64,000 nucleotides of DNA from Nissolia schottii (taxonomy: Eukaryota > Streptophyta > Magnoliopsida > Fabales > Fabaceae): assembly GCA_003254905.1 (NCBI GenBank), contig QANU01011218.1, positions 293,605 to 357,604 of the forward strand, given 5' to 3'. The notes beneath the pieces are model-generated. The model did not search any database, was not told the DNA's origin, and worked only from the letters and a program-made list of their open reading frames with translations. A program made the position numbers and the translations under genes. This document shows, piece after piece, positions 24,903-35,422 of this stretch. Every line of letters begins with the position of its first letter. The first letter of the stretch is position 1.

Positions 24903-26106
24903 TAATAGACAACACCCGCCATGACATCGAGAGCAGAAAGGTAATACACAAATAAATTTTATCCATCTAATCCATTTAAGTATGTGTAACTGTCTTCACA
25001 CCGAATATTGTTATAATTTATGCAGTGCAAAATTGAGACACGCTGCTCAACCAAACAATTGGCAAAGGTCTGCGCAGCATTGACTCGCGAATAACGGGAA
25101 TATGCGTTAATTGGTTTTGGTCCATTGCTAGAAATAGAGGGCGGTCAAGTAGACCACCCATTAATGCTAGCATTGGCTGACTCATATGACCTTAATGGTC
25201 ATTTTCTTAACACTCCATCTGGGAAGGTGGATATTAAGACAGAGCTGATCAGCACTGGGGCTGCCATATCACGGTAAATTATGCGCACAAACAATGTAAA
25301 TTCTTTACTTATCTGAATATTTTTTGTTTTTTTATTTTAAAAAAAACACACATTGATGATGACCGTGTTTCCAATCTGTTGGTGCAGAGGCCCGATTCAC
25401 CAAGGTCAGGCTTGAACATTTTTGCGGTGGTTGCCCCCTTCAAGAAGAAGACTTTCGTTCAACTTATCTCAATGGTTAGGGAGAACCCTGTTGGGCCAAC
25501 TTTTCGGAGATCATTTTTAATGGCAGCATTAAAATGCTTTTTGTGTCCGAACACTTGTCCGGTGTCAAGTCCGACATACCTGGCGGTAATTGTGGATGTC
25601 GACAACCCTAGCGTTACAACTGGAGTAATTACATCCACGAGTACATTGTTGACGGCATCCGACAGTACAGGAAAAACAAACTCAAGACAATCAACGACTG
25701 TTTGTATGTCTTGGAGGTATTATGTGTGCCCCTGCTTTTTATCTACTATTGTTGATAAGTTAGCATGTGCAATTATTATGATAAAGTTTATCCACTCTTT
25801 ATATTCTTACCTTATGTGTAAAATTTGTGCACAGTATCATATAAAGTTTGTGTATGAGTGACTGTAAAGTTTGTGCACTTAAATTTTATTATGTAATGTA
25901 TGTCACTAACATACTTTCTTACCTAAAAAAGGTCTTGTACTTTCACAAGGACAGGTTTGGCCAGTTTGAACTACTCAATGATCCACTCCTATTGTGGATC
26001 AGGTATTGGACATATGCTCGAATAAAGGAGATGGTGAAGCAAGAGAGGGAGAGCTCAGTGGTGAGCACATTTATACCTGACTGTTATTAATTGTTTTGCT
26101 TCATTT
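24903..26106 (+). pseudogene. plant-mobile-domain-like gene relic, copy 2 (direct duplicate)
   Basis: Near-identical to 23672-24901 with scattered substitutions and small indels. The block APFKKKTFVQLISMVREN, TFRRSFLMAALKCFLCP, IVDVDNPS is open, but one C fewer than copy 1 after GACAAC shifts the frame before NWSNYIHEYIVDG. The last exon (VLYFHKDRFGQFELLN, WIRYWTYARIKEM) runs past the stop seen in copy 1. Each copy therefore has different disabling changes. It starts inside the first exon because the duplicate begins at the junction N. Confidence 0.6.
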
Positions 26107-26144
26107 GACTAAGTTACTAACGGTGCTATTGTTTACTGATGTAT

Positions 26145-26960
26145 TAGGGAATGTTGCATATCTTTCCCTGAAGGCCGAAAAAGGTTAGGGCCCAGCTGAA
26201 AGACAAGCTGGAGCTGACTGACAAAGAAGGAAATGGGGGAAGAGGCTTGTGAAGAATGTCTACAAGTGAAGAAGGCTGAACAAGAATCCCATCGTGGAGC
26301 TTGAACCTGATCCCCTTGCTAAAAGTGACGTGGATGATGCCACAATAAATGAAGATGTTTATTGTGGCGTATTGCTACGTACATAACACGGTGAACTGAT
26401 TGCAGATGAAGTAGCCACACTGCAACCTGATGCACCGGTTGCAGAGGGGGACATCGCTGCTGCCGTGTTGTCCACCCCTACCACTGTTGTACACAGGAAA
26501 GTACCTGCAAAATGTCAATAAAGTTTGTGCATGTGTAGGCATAAAGTTTGTGCAACAATAATACTTGCTTATATTTTGACTCAATACTGATTGCACTTAT
26601 AATTTTTTGCATTGTTCTGTATAAAGTCTGCATATTTTTTGACAGAATATATTTTCCATTTGCAGTTCCCGAGAAGATGGCATAGAGGACAACATTGCTA
26701 GTGAGCAATCACTGGACAATGTTGTCGAGGGGGTGGTGACAGACATCTTGGGAGATAGTGCTGACGAAATGGTCCCCCCGTCATTCTCCCTGGGGTCATT
26801 GATCCCAACACAACAAGATGCACAAATCATTGTGCTGGCCCGACCATTGTTTGACCTGTTGGCGTTCACATAGCACCCAGTCACCAACGAATCCAACCCC
26901 AACTCCCTCAACATTATTCCTCCATTGGTCATCATCTCGTCCCCTGCCAATCCTACCGAA
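26145..26960 (+). other. 3' part of the same region, no recognisable protein
   Basis: Contains two more AAAGTTTGTGCA motifs near 26520-26555 and G/C-richer stretches that may be decayed exons. No motif recognised; the minus frame at 26597-26950 is most likely a shadow. Confidence 0.35.
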
Positions 26961-28774
26961 GGTCTAGTAAAGGATATGGATGAGACAAGTTATGTGATTG
27001 GAATGAAAATATTATGGGGTAGATCATAATGATTGCTATGCTTATATTGGAAAATATGTCAGTAAAGTTTTAGAGAGATTTAAAATTAAAAATGCTCAGC
27101 ATAAACTGTTCCAATTTGAAACGAGACAAGTTTAGTCTCATGTAATGTCAAGCGAATAATTTAGAATGTAAATAAACGGAATGAATTCTGCATGCATCTA
27201 TTGTTGAAAGAAATTAGAGTAACCAATGATCGGATTATCGGAATGTTACAAAGAAAGTCTTAAAGTATTTGCAAAGGATGAAATGTCACATGCTTACTTA
27301 TGGAAGTTTGATCATCTTTAGATGATTGGATATATGGATTCGGATTCTTCCAGTTGTATAGATACAAGAAAGTTAAATTTTGGTTGTTTGTATCTTAAAA
27401 CCGTTGGAACAATATCAAGAAAAAGTGTGAAGTAGTCAGTAATTGTTGTTTCCACAATGAAAGTTGAATTTATGGCATGCTTTGAAACCATAATTCATAT
27501 TATGTGGTTGTCGAATTTTATTTCAGTGCTTGAAATTGTCGAATGTATGGTCAACTCGCTTGAAACTTATTGTGATAATTCCTCAACAGTCTTCTTTACT
27601 AAATGCGACACGTATTCTAAAGCTGCTTAAAGTATGGAATTGAAATACTTTATCGTTAAAGAAGAAGTTCAAAAAACATAGAGTGTCAATATAATACATT
27701 AGCATTGACCTTATGATTGCTGGTTTATTAACGAACAAAAAAAAAAAAATTATAGTGCACGTGTTGAAAGTTTTGGTGTTGCTACCAAGGCATTACTATT
27801 TACTATGATGAAGTTTATATTTTATGTACTTCGACATTCTTAACTCATGAATGAACATGTTTCTGTGTTACCTATTTTTCGAGTTTGTATATTTGATAGT
27901 ATTAGAATCAAGGTAACAGATTTTGTCTTAATAAAGACATTAAAGTTGGACCATGCTCTTTATTATGAATCGTGTTGAGGAAAATGGTTGATGTTGCGGT
28001 ACATGGAAGGGACTGTGTCAGGAAATGATGACATACATCTACCATGACCCGCATTGATTTTCNGCTTTGAGACAATAATTCATATTATGTGGTTGTCAAA
28101 TTTTATTTCAGTGCTTGAAATTGTCGAATGTATGGTCAAGTCGCTCGAAACTTATTGTGATAATTCCTCAACAGTCTTCTTCACTAAACGCGACACGTAT
28201 TCTAAAGGTGCTAAAAGCATGGAATTGAAATACTTTGTCGTTAAAGAAGAAGTTCAAAAACATAGAGTGTCAATATAACACATTAGCATTGACCTTATGA
28301 TTGCTGGTTTATTAGCGAAAGGGTTACACAAAAAAAAAATTATAGTACACATGTTGAAAGTTTTGGTGTTGTTGCCAAGACATTACTATTTACTATGATG
28401 ATGTTTATATTTTATGTACTTTGACACTCTTAACTCATGAATGAACATGTTTCTGTGTTACCTATTTTTCGAGTTTGTATATTTGATAGTATCAGAATCA
28501 AGGTAACAGATGTTGTCTTAATAAAGACATTAAAGTTGGACCATGCTCTTTATTATGAATTGTGTTGAGGAAAATGGTTGATGTTGCGGTACATGGAAGG
28601 GACTGTGTCGGAAAATGATGACATACATCTACCATGACCCGCGTTGATTTTCTACTTAGGCATGATATTATGTTGAAACCAATATAATGATAATTTGACA
28701 TTATATATTTGCGCATTATTTTTTCTTATTAAACTATATATGAGAGTACTATTTATATGGAACGAGTGAGAGAA
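26961..28774 (+). pseudogene. Ty1/copia RT-RNase H relic with internal duplication
   Basis: Read across many stops, the sequence gives KYLQRMKCHMLTYGSL, a decayed SDSSSCIDTRK region, then IIHIMWLSNFISVLEIVE, YCDNSSTVFFTK and FVVKEEVQKHRVSI, equivalent to the RNase H and C-terminal part of the copia element at 1.4-2.5 kb. Segment 27479-28062 is repeated at 28064-28652, with a single N between. The second copy keeps a 74-codon open frame (28054-28278) that the first has lost by a frameshift (KKFKKHRVSI). It encodes nothing functional. Confidence 0.8.
28063..28063. other. isolated N at the junction of a 0.59-kb direct duplication
   Basis: GCTTTGAAACCATAATTC at 27479 corresponds to GCTTTGAGACAATAATTC at 28064; the left copy ends GATTTTC just before the N and the right copy continues past GATTTTC. 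Confidence 0.92.
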
Positions 28775-29197
28775 TGTAAGAATTTGTGTCCCATGTCTCA
28801 TAGTTTATTAATTAAGTATAAGTTAAATTAATTGGTTAATTGAAGAGTCATCATCAATGAAAAGTCATGTGTGTAAAGACATGAATATTAATGTAGAGAC
28901 ATGATTTTTGAGTGGTGGCTAATATATACACGCTCTCATGTCTATATAAGGATGGGATTAGGTCATCTCTCCACCATTAAAAAAAGGTATAATATTTTCA
29001 TTACCATTTTGCTATTAAGAAAGTGGTCAATAGGGCTTATTCAAGAACTATATTTTTTAAAGTCATTGTCTCCTTCATTATTTCAAATTTATGGAGAACG
29101 GTACAAAATCTCTTTATACTATGTGAATTTCATGAAATTCTAGATCCTAAATTTAATGCGTGTTTATAATTATTCTACTAAACAATTATTGCTTACA
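28775..29197 (+). repeat. 3' LTR of the copia relic (right end tentative)
   Basis: AGTGAGAGAA (polypurine-like) precedes TGTAAGAATTTGTGTCCCAT, a copia LTR-like start. TATATAAGG near 28943 may be its TATA box. A CA at 29196-29197 is a possible right end. No 5' LTR is present. Confidence 0.45.
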
Positions 29198-29845
29198 TAA
29201 ATAACTAGTAGATCAGGAATCTTCTGTTCTTGAATCTGTATGGTTGTGATCTTTATCCATTTTAGCAATAAAAGTCACATATATTGTAGCCTCAAGTGTC
29301 GTAAATATAAATTTTATGGCTGTATTATCTAAATCACCAACATTATTAGATCTAAAAGGAGTGTTTGTTGAATTTGAAAGTCTTTCATGATATTCACATT
29401 ATTTTTTAACATAAAGCGTAACTATGTTTGGTTCAGATAAAATTTGAGGTAAAAATTCCATAAATTTTACCCCTCCAAGTAAACAAACCCAAATGTTTTT
29501 CAAAATTTTAAATCATGATGTCCCTCAAGGTTCAAAGATTGATGTACTGGATTGCATCACTAATCTATGGATGGATGAGAAAAACAATATTGAAAAAAAA
29601 TCTTACTTAAATGGATACATATTCTATGCAAACTAGAAAAAAAGAAAAAAAACCAAGGGCAATAAATTGATCAACTATCACCATTCACTTCTTCAATGAC
29701 AAATCCGATTCATTGAAGGATCGAAAGTGAATGATGATAAGGAAAAATCAACAAAACAAAGGCCAATTTATTCAAATATTCACCACAATGGATAAATAAC
29801 TAACAATATCTATGATCAATCTAAATCTACCTTATATAGCTTGTT
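29198..29845. other. AT-rich intergenic
   Basis: No gene seen. The 3' UTR of the minus-strand secreted-protein gene should lie just left of 29846. Confidence 0.5.
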
Positions 29846-30331
29846 TCAAGACAAAGGGGTTGCAGCATTTTGTTGCTTCTTTTCAATGGTGGCACATGTT
29901 TGACCACCCATGAGTCCATGAGAATCAGAGGACATGAAGGTGCTAGTGATGAAACCCTCCACTTTTTTCTCATCATCACCAAAGATTTCACAAAGGGCCT
30001 CCATGTAACTCAAGGGCAATTTCCCCGTTACCCTCATGTGATGCCCCACAAGCCGATATTGGTCCTTGCAAACAATGCCCCTAATATCCAACATTTGATG
30101 AGATCTTGTTTCCTTAGGTGGTGGTGGTGGATAAATGGACATCCTTAGGCAGTGTTCTATGGTGCTGCTACTTGATGTGGCACATGTCATTATGTGTATA
30201 ACAAGCAGCACAAGAACAACCGTTGTCCATGATGATGAAGACATTGATGGTAATTTTCTTGTGTGGGAATAAGGAGGAGAAGATGATGATGACGATGATG
30301 ACATTGGAATAGCAAATGTGTGCGATAGCAA
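29846..30331 (-). CDS. small secreted four-cysteine protein, copy 2 (161 aa)
   Basis: Paralog of the gene at 21033-21485, same strand, about 8.4 kb apart. Family unknown to me. Residues 1-34 are Ser-rich (a run of eight serines at 11-18); residues 35-50 (WTTVVLVLLVIHIMTC) form the hydrophobic core of a signal peptide, with cleavage likely after ATSSS. Mature cysteines are C61, C88, C114 and C146; spacing 26-25-31 against 28-25-31 in copy 1. A proline run (residues 68-72) follows the first cysteine, as SPQPP does in copy 1. Conserved blocks: TIEHCLR, C(R/K)D, KLPLSYMEALCEIFGDD, CATI. The homology extends upstream of the ATG (CAAGATCCC), so this is a gene duplication with flanks. The first ATG is reported; M10 or M30 are possible starts, M30 giving the most ordinary signal peptide. 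Single exon, no stops. Confidence 0.72.
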   Translation of the reverse strand: MLSHTFAIPMSSSSSSSSPPYSHTRKLPSMSSSSWTTVVLVLLVIHIMTCATSSSSTIEHCLRMSIYPPPPPKETRSHQMLDIRGIVCKDQYRLVGHHMRVTGKLPLSYMEALCEIFGDDEKKVEGFITSTFMSSDSHGLMGGQTCATIEKKQQNAATPLS

Positions 30332-33192
30332 ATGAATTACAAGATCCCCTTCACTTTTAAAGCACTAGGATTGGTAATTTCTCCAACTGTCTTGCGTTTT
30401 AGTTATTTTGGGGGCAATAGGTTAAGGCTAGCCGCTCTTTCCTTCTATATTATCTTAGTATTGTTATCTCTTAATTCTTGTTTGTTATGTAGCACATTAT
30501 CAACTCCTAAACATGTCACGTAAAAAAAAGAAGATAAAATATGTTAACCAAAAAAAAATCAAAGATAAAATATGCTAGTTGATGCTAAAAAAATGTTATA
30601 ATTTTTTTTAATTACTAGTTTGGCTCGATACGTTATTTCCATTTTATTTCAAAATCTGTTATGAAAAATTCAATGCTTCAATAATCTATTTTTTTTTTCT
30701 TTCTATATGTATGTTTCTGATTTTTTTTCTCACTATTCATTTGGAAAAAAAAAAAAAATCTCTCTTAACAAANAAATAAATCTCTCGACAAAATTTAACT
30801 AAAACACACTAGCATGAATCACTTGACTCCATTAACATAATCTTTTTCAATTCAAATTTTAGCATTCACTATCATTTAAAATAACAAAACCACCAAATCT
30901 CACCAACACAATCTTTTCTAATTCAAATATTAAATTAACATTTAAAACTCAAATGAACTAAAATATCCATATCATAAAACTCATACTTAATCTTTATTTT
31001 AATATTTATCTTTCATATTATACAAAAATACATAAAACATTATATATAATAGTGGTCTTGACAAACATTTTATATCTATCAAGTATTAAATAAATTGAAC
31101 GCATAAATATACAAATAAACTCCCCCTAAGCTCCTTAAAAAAATCACAAAAAAGCAAAGAGAAAGAGAAGAAACAAACTCCCCCACTCCTCCCACACTAA
31201 CCAACACCCACCCTGAACACGGAAAGTGGCCATTGCTTCATATTGTTATGTGAAAATAAGCTATATAGGTTATGGATTCAAAATTGAATTAGTAATATAT
31301 AAAAAACCATAGTCGGACTTTAAAAAAAGTTAAATACAATTTAAAGAGACAAAAACATTTATTCATTGAATCTTCGTTATCTATTAGTGTAATTAAAATA
31401 ATGTAATTGAAGAGAAATCTTTAAATAATTCCTTTAATAGCAAGTAACTTTTTTTTATTACATGGAGAAGTAAGTTAATTAGATACGTATAATATTATGT
31501 TGTGTAACGTGCGAAAATACTTACCAATATTTTGTAAAATCACACAAATTCTCATTTATAAAAATTTCTATCTCATTTTGACCACATATCAAACACACCA
31601 TAAGTGTTATCCTCATCCATGGAAATGGAAAAACATTTCATGACCAACAATCTATCACTTTGTGTGAACTCAGTTATTGCAAGAGTATTAATCACTGTTT
31701 TTGATGGTGGACACCCTGAGTGCACCCAAAAACACACCATAAATATAAATATTTTACACTATCAACCAATCATAGATCGCCAAATATGTGACTCTTGATA
31801 TAACTAATAGTTATATTAATAGTTAAATATTTTATCAAAAGTGAAAAACTATAATTCAATGATTGTATAATTTTTTTTTTTTTAAAGAGCATCCATGCCC
31901 CTTAACCTCTAGGGGGTTCGCAAATAGTCACCTTAAACTTTTATAAAAAATGTTATGTGTACACCGAAATTGTATCCACCTTTTGTACACCGCCTTTAAT
32001 GTTTGTTTTCTTTCTCGTCCCCACATTCTCCCTCACCCTTTTCTTTATTTTTATTTTTTTTTGCTCTTCTCCGCCATTGCCCATTAATTTTTTGTTGTTC
32101 ATTTTTTACTCTTCAGAAGACATTATGAATTCCAGAATTTTCGTTTTCATTCTGCCATATTTTTTGTTTTTGGGTGTTCTAAAGTTTTTGTATTTTAAAG
32201 AAGAGTTTGTTCATGCTTGTTCAAAAGTTTGTATATATTTTGCAGTATGTGTATTTGGTCTTGAAGATTAATGTTTCGTAGATATATGCCTCAGAACGAA
32301 GCACGCGAACTTTATTCAATGTGTTAGTTCTTTTCTCAAGTTTACCTTCCACTCCAAATACAACTCATGCTTTTTCGTATAAAAAAGTTTTCAATTTAAG
32401 AAAAATTTTAAATTGGTTTATATTTTTCTAACTAAATATATTTTAAAAGTGAAGTCTAAAGTAACTAAACCGAAAGGTAACAACTAGCAAGCGTTATTTA
32501 TGACTTAAGTGTAAATAATTAATTAGGGTGTTACATGCAACCACTAGAGGCAAGGGTGATGATGTCGTCGGTGGCGGTGGTCAGTAGATGAGAGAGTGCA
32601 GAAAGTGAGAAGGGGTTGCCAAGGAGGAGAGTTGGAGAGGGTGAGGAGAGAAAAGTAATTTTGAGAGTCGAGAAATATTAAAATACTACTTGGACAAATT
32701 CGGTCACTATCCCAACCCATTGATAACTCAACGGGAAAGACTCTCACTTCTTTATAGCCTTTCGTCTTCCTCTTGTATTTTTGCCTGTCGGATGGGAAGG
32801 CTCCTAATTGATCATGGCTTTAATTAAGGCAACTTCAACTTCTTTATCATCTTTCGTAGACAAGCTACCAATACTTTTGCACTTGTCCCGAGCCTCCGTA
32901 GTCTCAATACGAACATCCGAGGCCACATCAACTCACAGATCCTTGTTGATCAACTCAACATCTCTATGATTCCCCTCAACAGTTGCTGCACTCCTTTTAA
33001 AATTTGCTAATTGCCCATCTGTCCTTTAAACTTGCTGCACTCCTTAACGGCAACAATCATATAAGGGCTTGTTGATATTATTAAATTACTTTACGACTTC
33101 TAGAAGGAAAACATACTATCCCAAATCTGAAAGTGAAACCTCATTTAGGCTCGAAAATGCCAAAAATGAAAAAAAGAAAGAAACAGGAACAA
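30332..33192. other. AT-rich intergenic
   Basis: No supported gene. An isolated N at 30773 sits between TCTCTCTTAACAAA and AAATAAATCTCTCGACAAAA. A palindrome-prone repeat at 31690-31800 (GGTGGACACCCTGAGTGCA) and a GTGTACACC-containing stretch at 31955-31995 resemble common MITE margins. The segment 32820-33050 reads on the minus strand as a broken peptide (VASDVRIETTEARDKCKSIG) that I cannot identify. Confidence 0.4.
30773..30773. other. isolated N next to a short repeat
   Basis: AAAATCTCTCTTAACAAA lies left and AAATAAATCTCTCGACAAAA right of the N: again a short, imperfect direct repeat across a one-base gap symbol. Confidence 0.75.
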
Positions 33193-33803
33193 TTATAATA
33201 TCCAACTTGATAGACTCTCAGAAGAGAGAAAGGCTAAACAAATGAATGGTCCTTCTGCAATATGGATAAGCCACAAATAGACAGCAATTAATAGCACTGG
33301 CTTAACGAAGAGTCGCATCATGCTATGGCCATTTACTTCCCAAAATCTTGACTGAGTCTTTACTCTTGGCCTTGTATTTGCAGGACCCTCAACTTGAAAA
33401 CAAGGTCTCATCTTTTGATTGGCATATCCCATGGTACACAGTAAATACTCCAAGTCCAAGAAGACTTCATGATGCCTTTGCTTGTGTCTCCATTTTTCTC
33501 TTTGTACCATATTAAGAATTAAGATTATACCCTTCAAATTCCCCGAAAGAGATTATACCCTTCAATTAACAGATTTCTTATTTGGTGGAGGTTCTGTGAT
33601 TATCTTGTATCGCATTGGCAATTGTATAAATTTTTAAGAGTAAATTCGTTGTACATTGTGTCTAATGCAGCTAATGCAAATCCACCGAGGCTTACTAGTG
33701 AACTTCTCCGGGTTTTTGTCCCAGGCTCATCAACCTTTAGAAAAGAGAAACACATTTGCATTAGTTTATGGAAAGCATTCTGTTGATGCAGATGCAGATG
33801 CAT
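33193..33803 (-). other. two unrecognised minus-strand ORFs, possible gene relic
   Basis: Frames at 33600-33803 (67 codons, with KVDEPGTKTRRSSLVSLGG) and 33193-33537 (114 codons, with VEGPANTRPRVKTQSRFW and a hydrophobic stretch LFVKPVLLIAVYLWLIHIAE). They look more protein-like than neighbouring frames and may be exons of a decayed gene or captured fragments. CTAAAG/GTTGATGAG at about 33737 could be a splice acceptor. No family recognised, and no function is proposed. Confidence 0.25.
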
Positions 33804-33960
33804 AAGTATTAGTCCGATAGAAGCTAGTCAATGGAGAATATTCTTCCTTAGTTGCTTTCAGATTTCTAAAAGGAGAAATGCTCTTTAGTCCTTAAATTTT
33901 AATGAGTCTATTTAGTTCTTGAAAGTGTAGGTCGTGATTCATTTTAATCCTATGGCATAA

Positions 33961-34610
33961 GTTACTAAGTGATTCGTATAGGGAACGAATTTACTTGAAC
34001 ACAAGTAGAGGGTTAAGGAAGGCGCCTTGACGGAAGTTCCAACGTCTGGATGGAAGCTCTAAAGCAGATTTTTCATGCGAGAGAGATCGGCGGCAGGGTG
34101 TACCTGCAAAGGCACTCTGACGCTCAAGTAAGCACAGGTGTTGGGTGAATATTCTAGAGAGTAAATAAGTGATACCGGGTGACTTGAGGTCATGTGCTTT
34201 TATAAGTGAACTAGGTTGGGTAGATAGAGATAGAATGTGGAGAATTCAAATAACAACTTCCCCTTATCCTTCCCTACTTATCTAGGAATTAGGTACACGG
34301 TCCGTTGATTATGGGAGGAGAAGGTCTCGCTTCCTCCTTTAACCTTGTTAGGCTAAATTGGGTTCGGAGTCTTGGGCTGCAGCCTAGAGAGTGCCTATTG
34401 GGCTGGTCTCATTTATGGACTTGTGTTGCGGCCTTGTCTTCTTATGGGCGTCGTGGAGCCCTCTTCTTGGACTGACAAGTGCAAGAGTGTGAGGTGAGCT
34501 CCCACCACTCCTTAGTGGGCTAAAGCCATTTGAGCCTTTAAGCAAGGTGAGCTCCTCCCACTCCTTAGTGGGCTAAATCTTTTCGAACCCTTAGTATCTA
34601 GTCTGTAACA
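33961..34610 (-). repeat. LTR (about 650 bp), same family as 62973-63517
   Basis: Read on the minus strand it begins TGTTACAGACTAGATA, then has TTTAGCCCACTAAGGAG, a GAGGAAGC-type segment, a TATA box (CTTATAAAAGCAC, about 34195-34207), and ends CCTATACGAATCACTTAG. The plus-strand LTR at 62973-63517 has the same order: TGTTATGGACTAGA, TTTAGCCCACTAAGAAG, CTATATATGAAC, CTATACGAATTACTTAGG. A 54-bp tandem duplication (GGTGAGCTCC...CCACTCCTTAGTGGGCTAAA at 34493 and 34547) is present only here. No internal coding region or partner LTR is adjacent, so it is probably a solo LTR or fragment. Confidence 0.65.
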
Positions 34611-34619
34611 ATATATTTT

Positions 34620-35106
34620 CATGATGAAACTGTTGATGTGTCATGTTAATTAACACGTAGGCATCAGTGAAATACTCACTTTAGCCCCTAAAAGCATAAA
34701 CGTGAGTCATTTTAGTCCTTGAATTTCAAAACGAGCATATTTAATCCCTTAAAGTGTAAGTATTCACGTTAATTGTAATTTTATATTTATATATTTGAAA
34801 GATCAAAAATATTTTGAGAATTTCAATGCTTTCAATATATTAAAAACTTGAAATTTTATCTTGTTAATACAAAAAAATTACACTTATTAATTTTTTAACA
34901 AGTGTCTTTTTTTTGTTAACAAAACTATTTAATTAAATGTCATATTATATTATTAATTATACATTGCATGTTTAATTAAAAGTTTATATATTTATTTAAT
35001 TAAGTCTATTTCAGCAAGTTAACTAATGACCCAATAATCCAGTTGAGTCGAGTTTAATAACAATGGGTCCAACGAACCATGAACAGTTTGGTGTAAGAAA
35101 TATTTA
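34620..35106. other. AT-rich noncoding
   Basis: Contains more TTTAGTCC(T/C)-type segments (34680-34770) related to the margins of the larger foldback element. No coding content. Confidence 0.4.
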
Positions 35107-35422
35107 TTGATAATAGGGTTAATTAAGTTTTTAGTCCCTATAATATGAAAAAGTTTGGTTTTAGTCCCTCATGACAAGTTTTAGTTCCTGTAAAATATGA
35201 AAATTTGATTTTGGTCCCTGTGGACTGTTGGTGATGGACGGTGATGATGTGTCAGTTAACCCGTCATCAGGGACCATTTCTACATCATCGTCCATCACCA
35301 ACCGTCCACAGGGACCAAAATCAAATTGTCACATTTTACAGGGACTAAAACTTGTCATGAGGGACTAAAACCAAACTTTTTCATATTACAGGGACTGAAA
35401 ACTTAATTAACTCTTGATAATA
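35107..35422. mobile_element. Mutator-type MITE with perfect 9-bp target-site duplication
   Basis: The element 35116-35413 (298 bp) starts GGGTTAATTAAGTTTTTAG and ends CTGAAAACTTAATTAACTC, inverted ends that continue into long arms. TTTTAGTCCCTCATGACAAG near 35159 faces CTTGTCATGAGGGACTAAAA near 35352, and the arms nearly meet at the centre around GTGATGGACG/CGTCCATCAC. It is flanked on both sides by TTGATAATA (35107-35115 and 35414-35422), a 9-bp duplication characteristic of Mutator-like transposition. No coding capacity; a complete non-autonomous element. Confidence 0.9.

Larger units (their letters stand above)
22591..26960 (+). mobile_element. transposon-associated region carrying a plant-mobile-domain-like gene relic
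   Basis: It begins with a promoter-like part containing TCACTCTCTTCACTCTC-type microsatellite (22795-22880). Next come duplicated noncoding segments, an ATG at 23606 (MASPRSPKGKAVAKDV), and two tandem copies of a broken multi-exon gene. The protein pieces (see next entries) resemble the uncharacterised proteins found upstream of Ulp1-like proteases in plant Mutator-type elements; that resemblance is from memory. The tail (26145-26960) has no protein motif I can recognise. No terminal inverted repeats were identified, so the element borders are uncertain. Confidence 0.45.
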
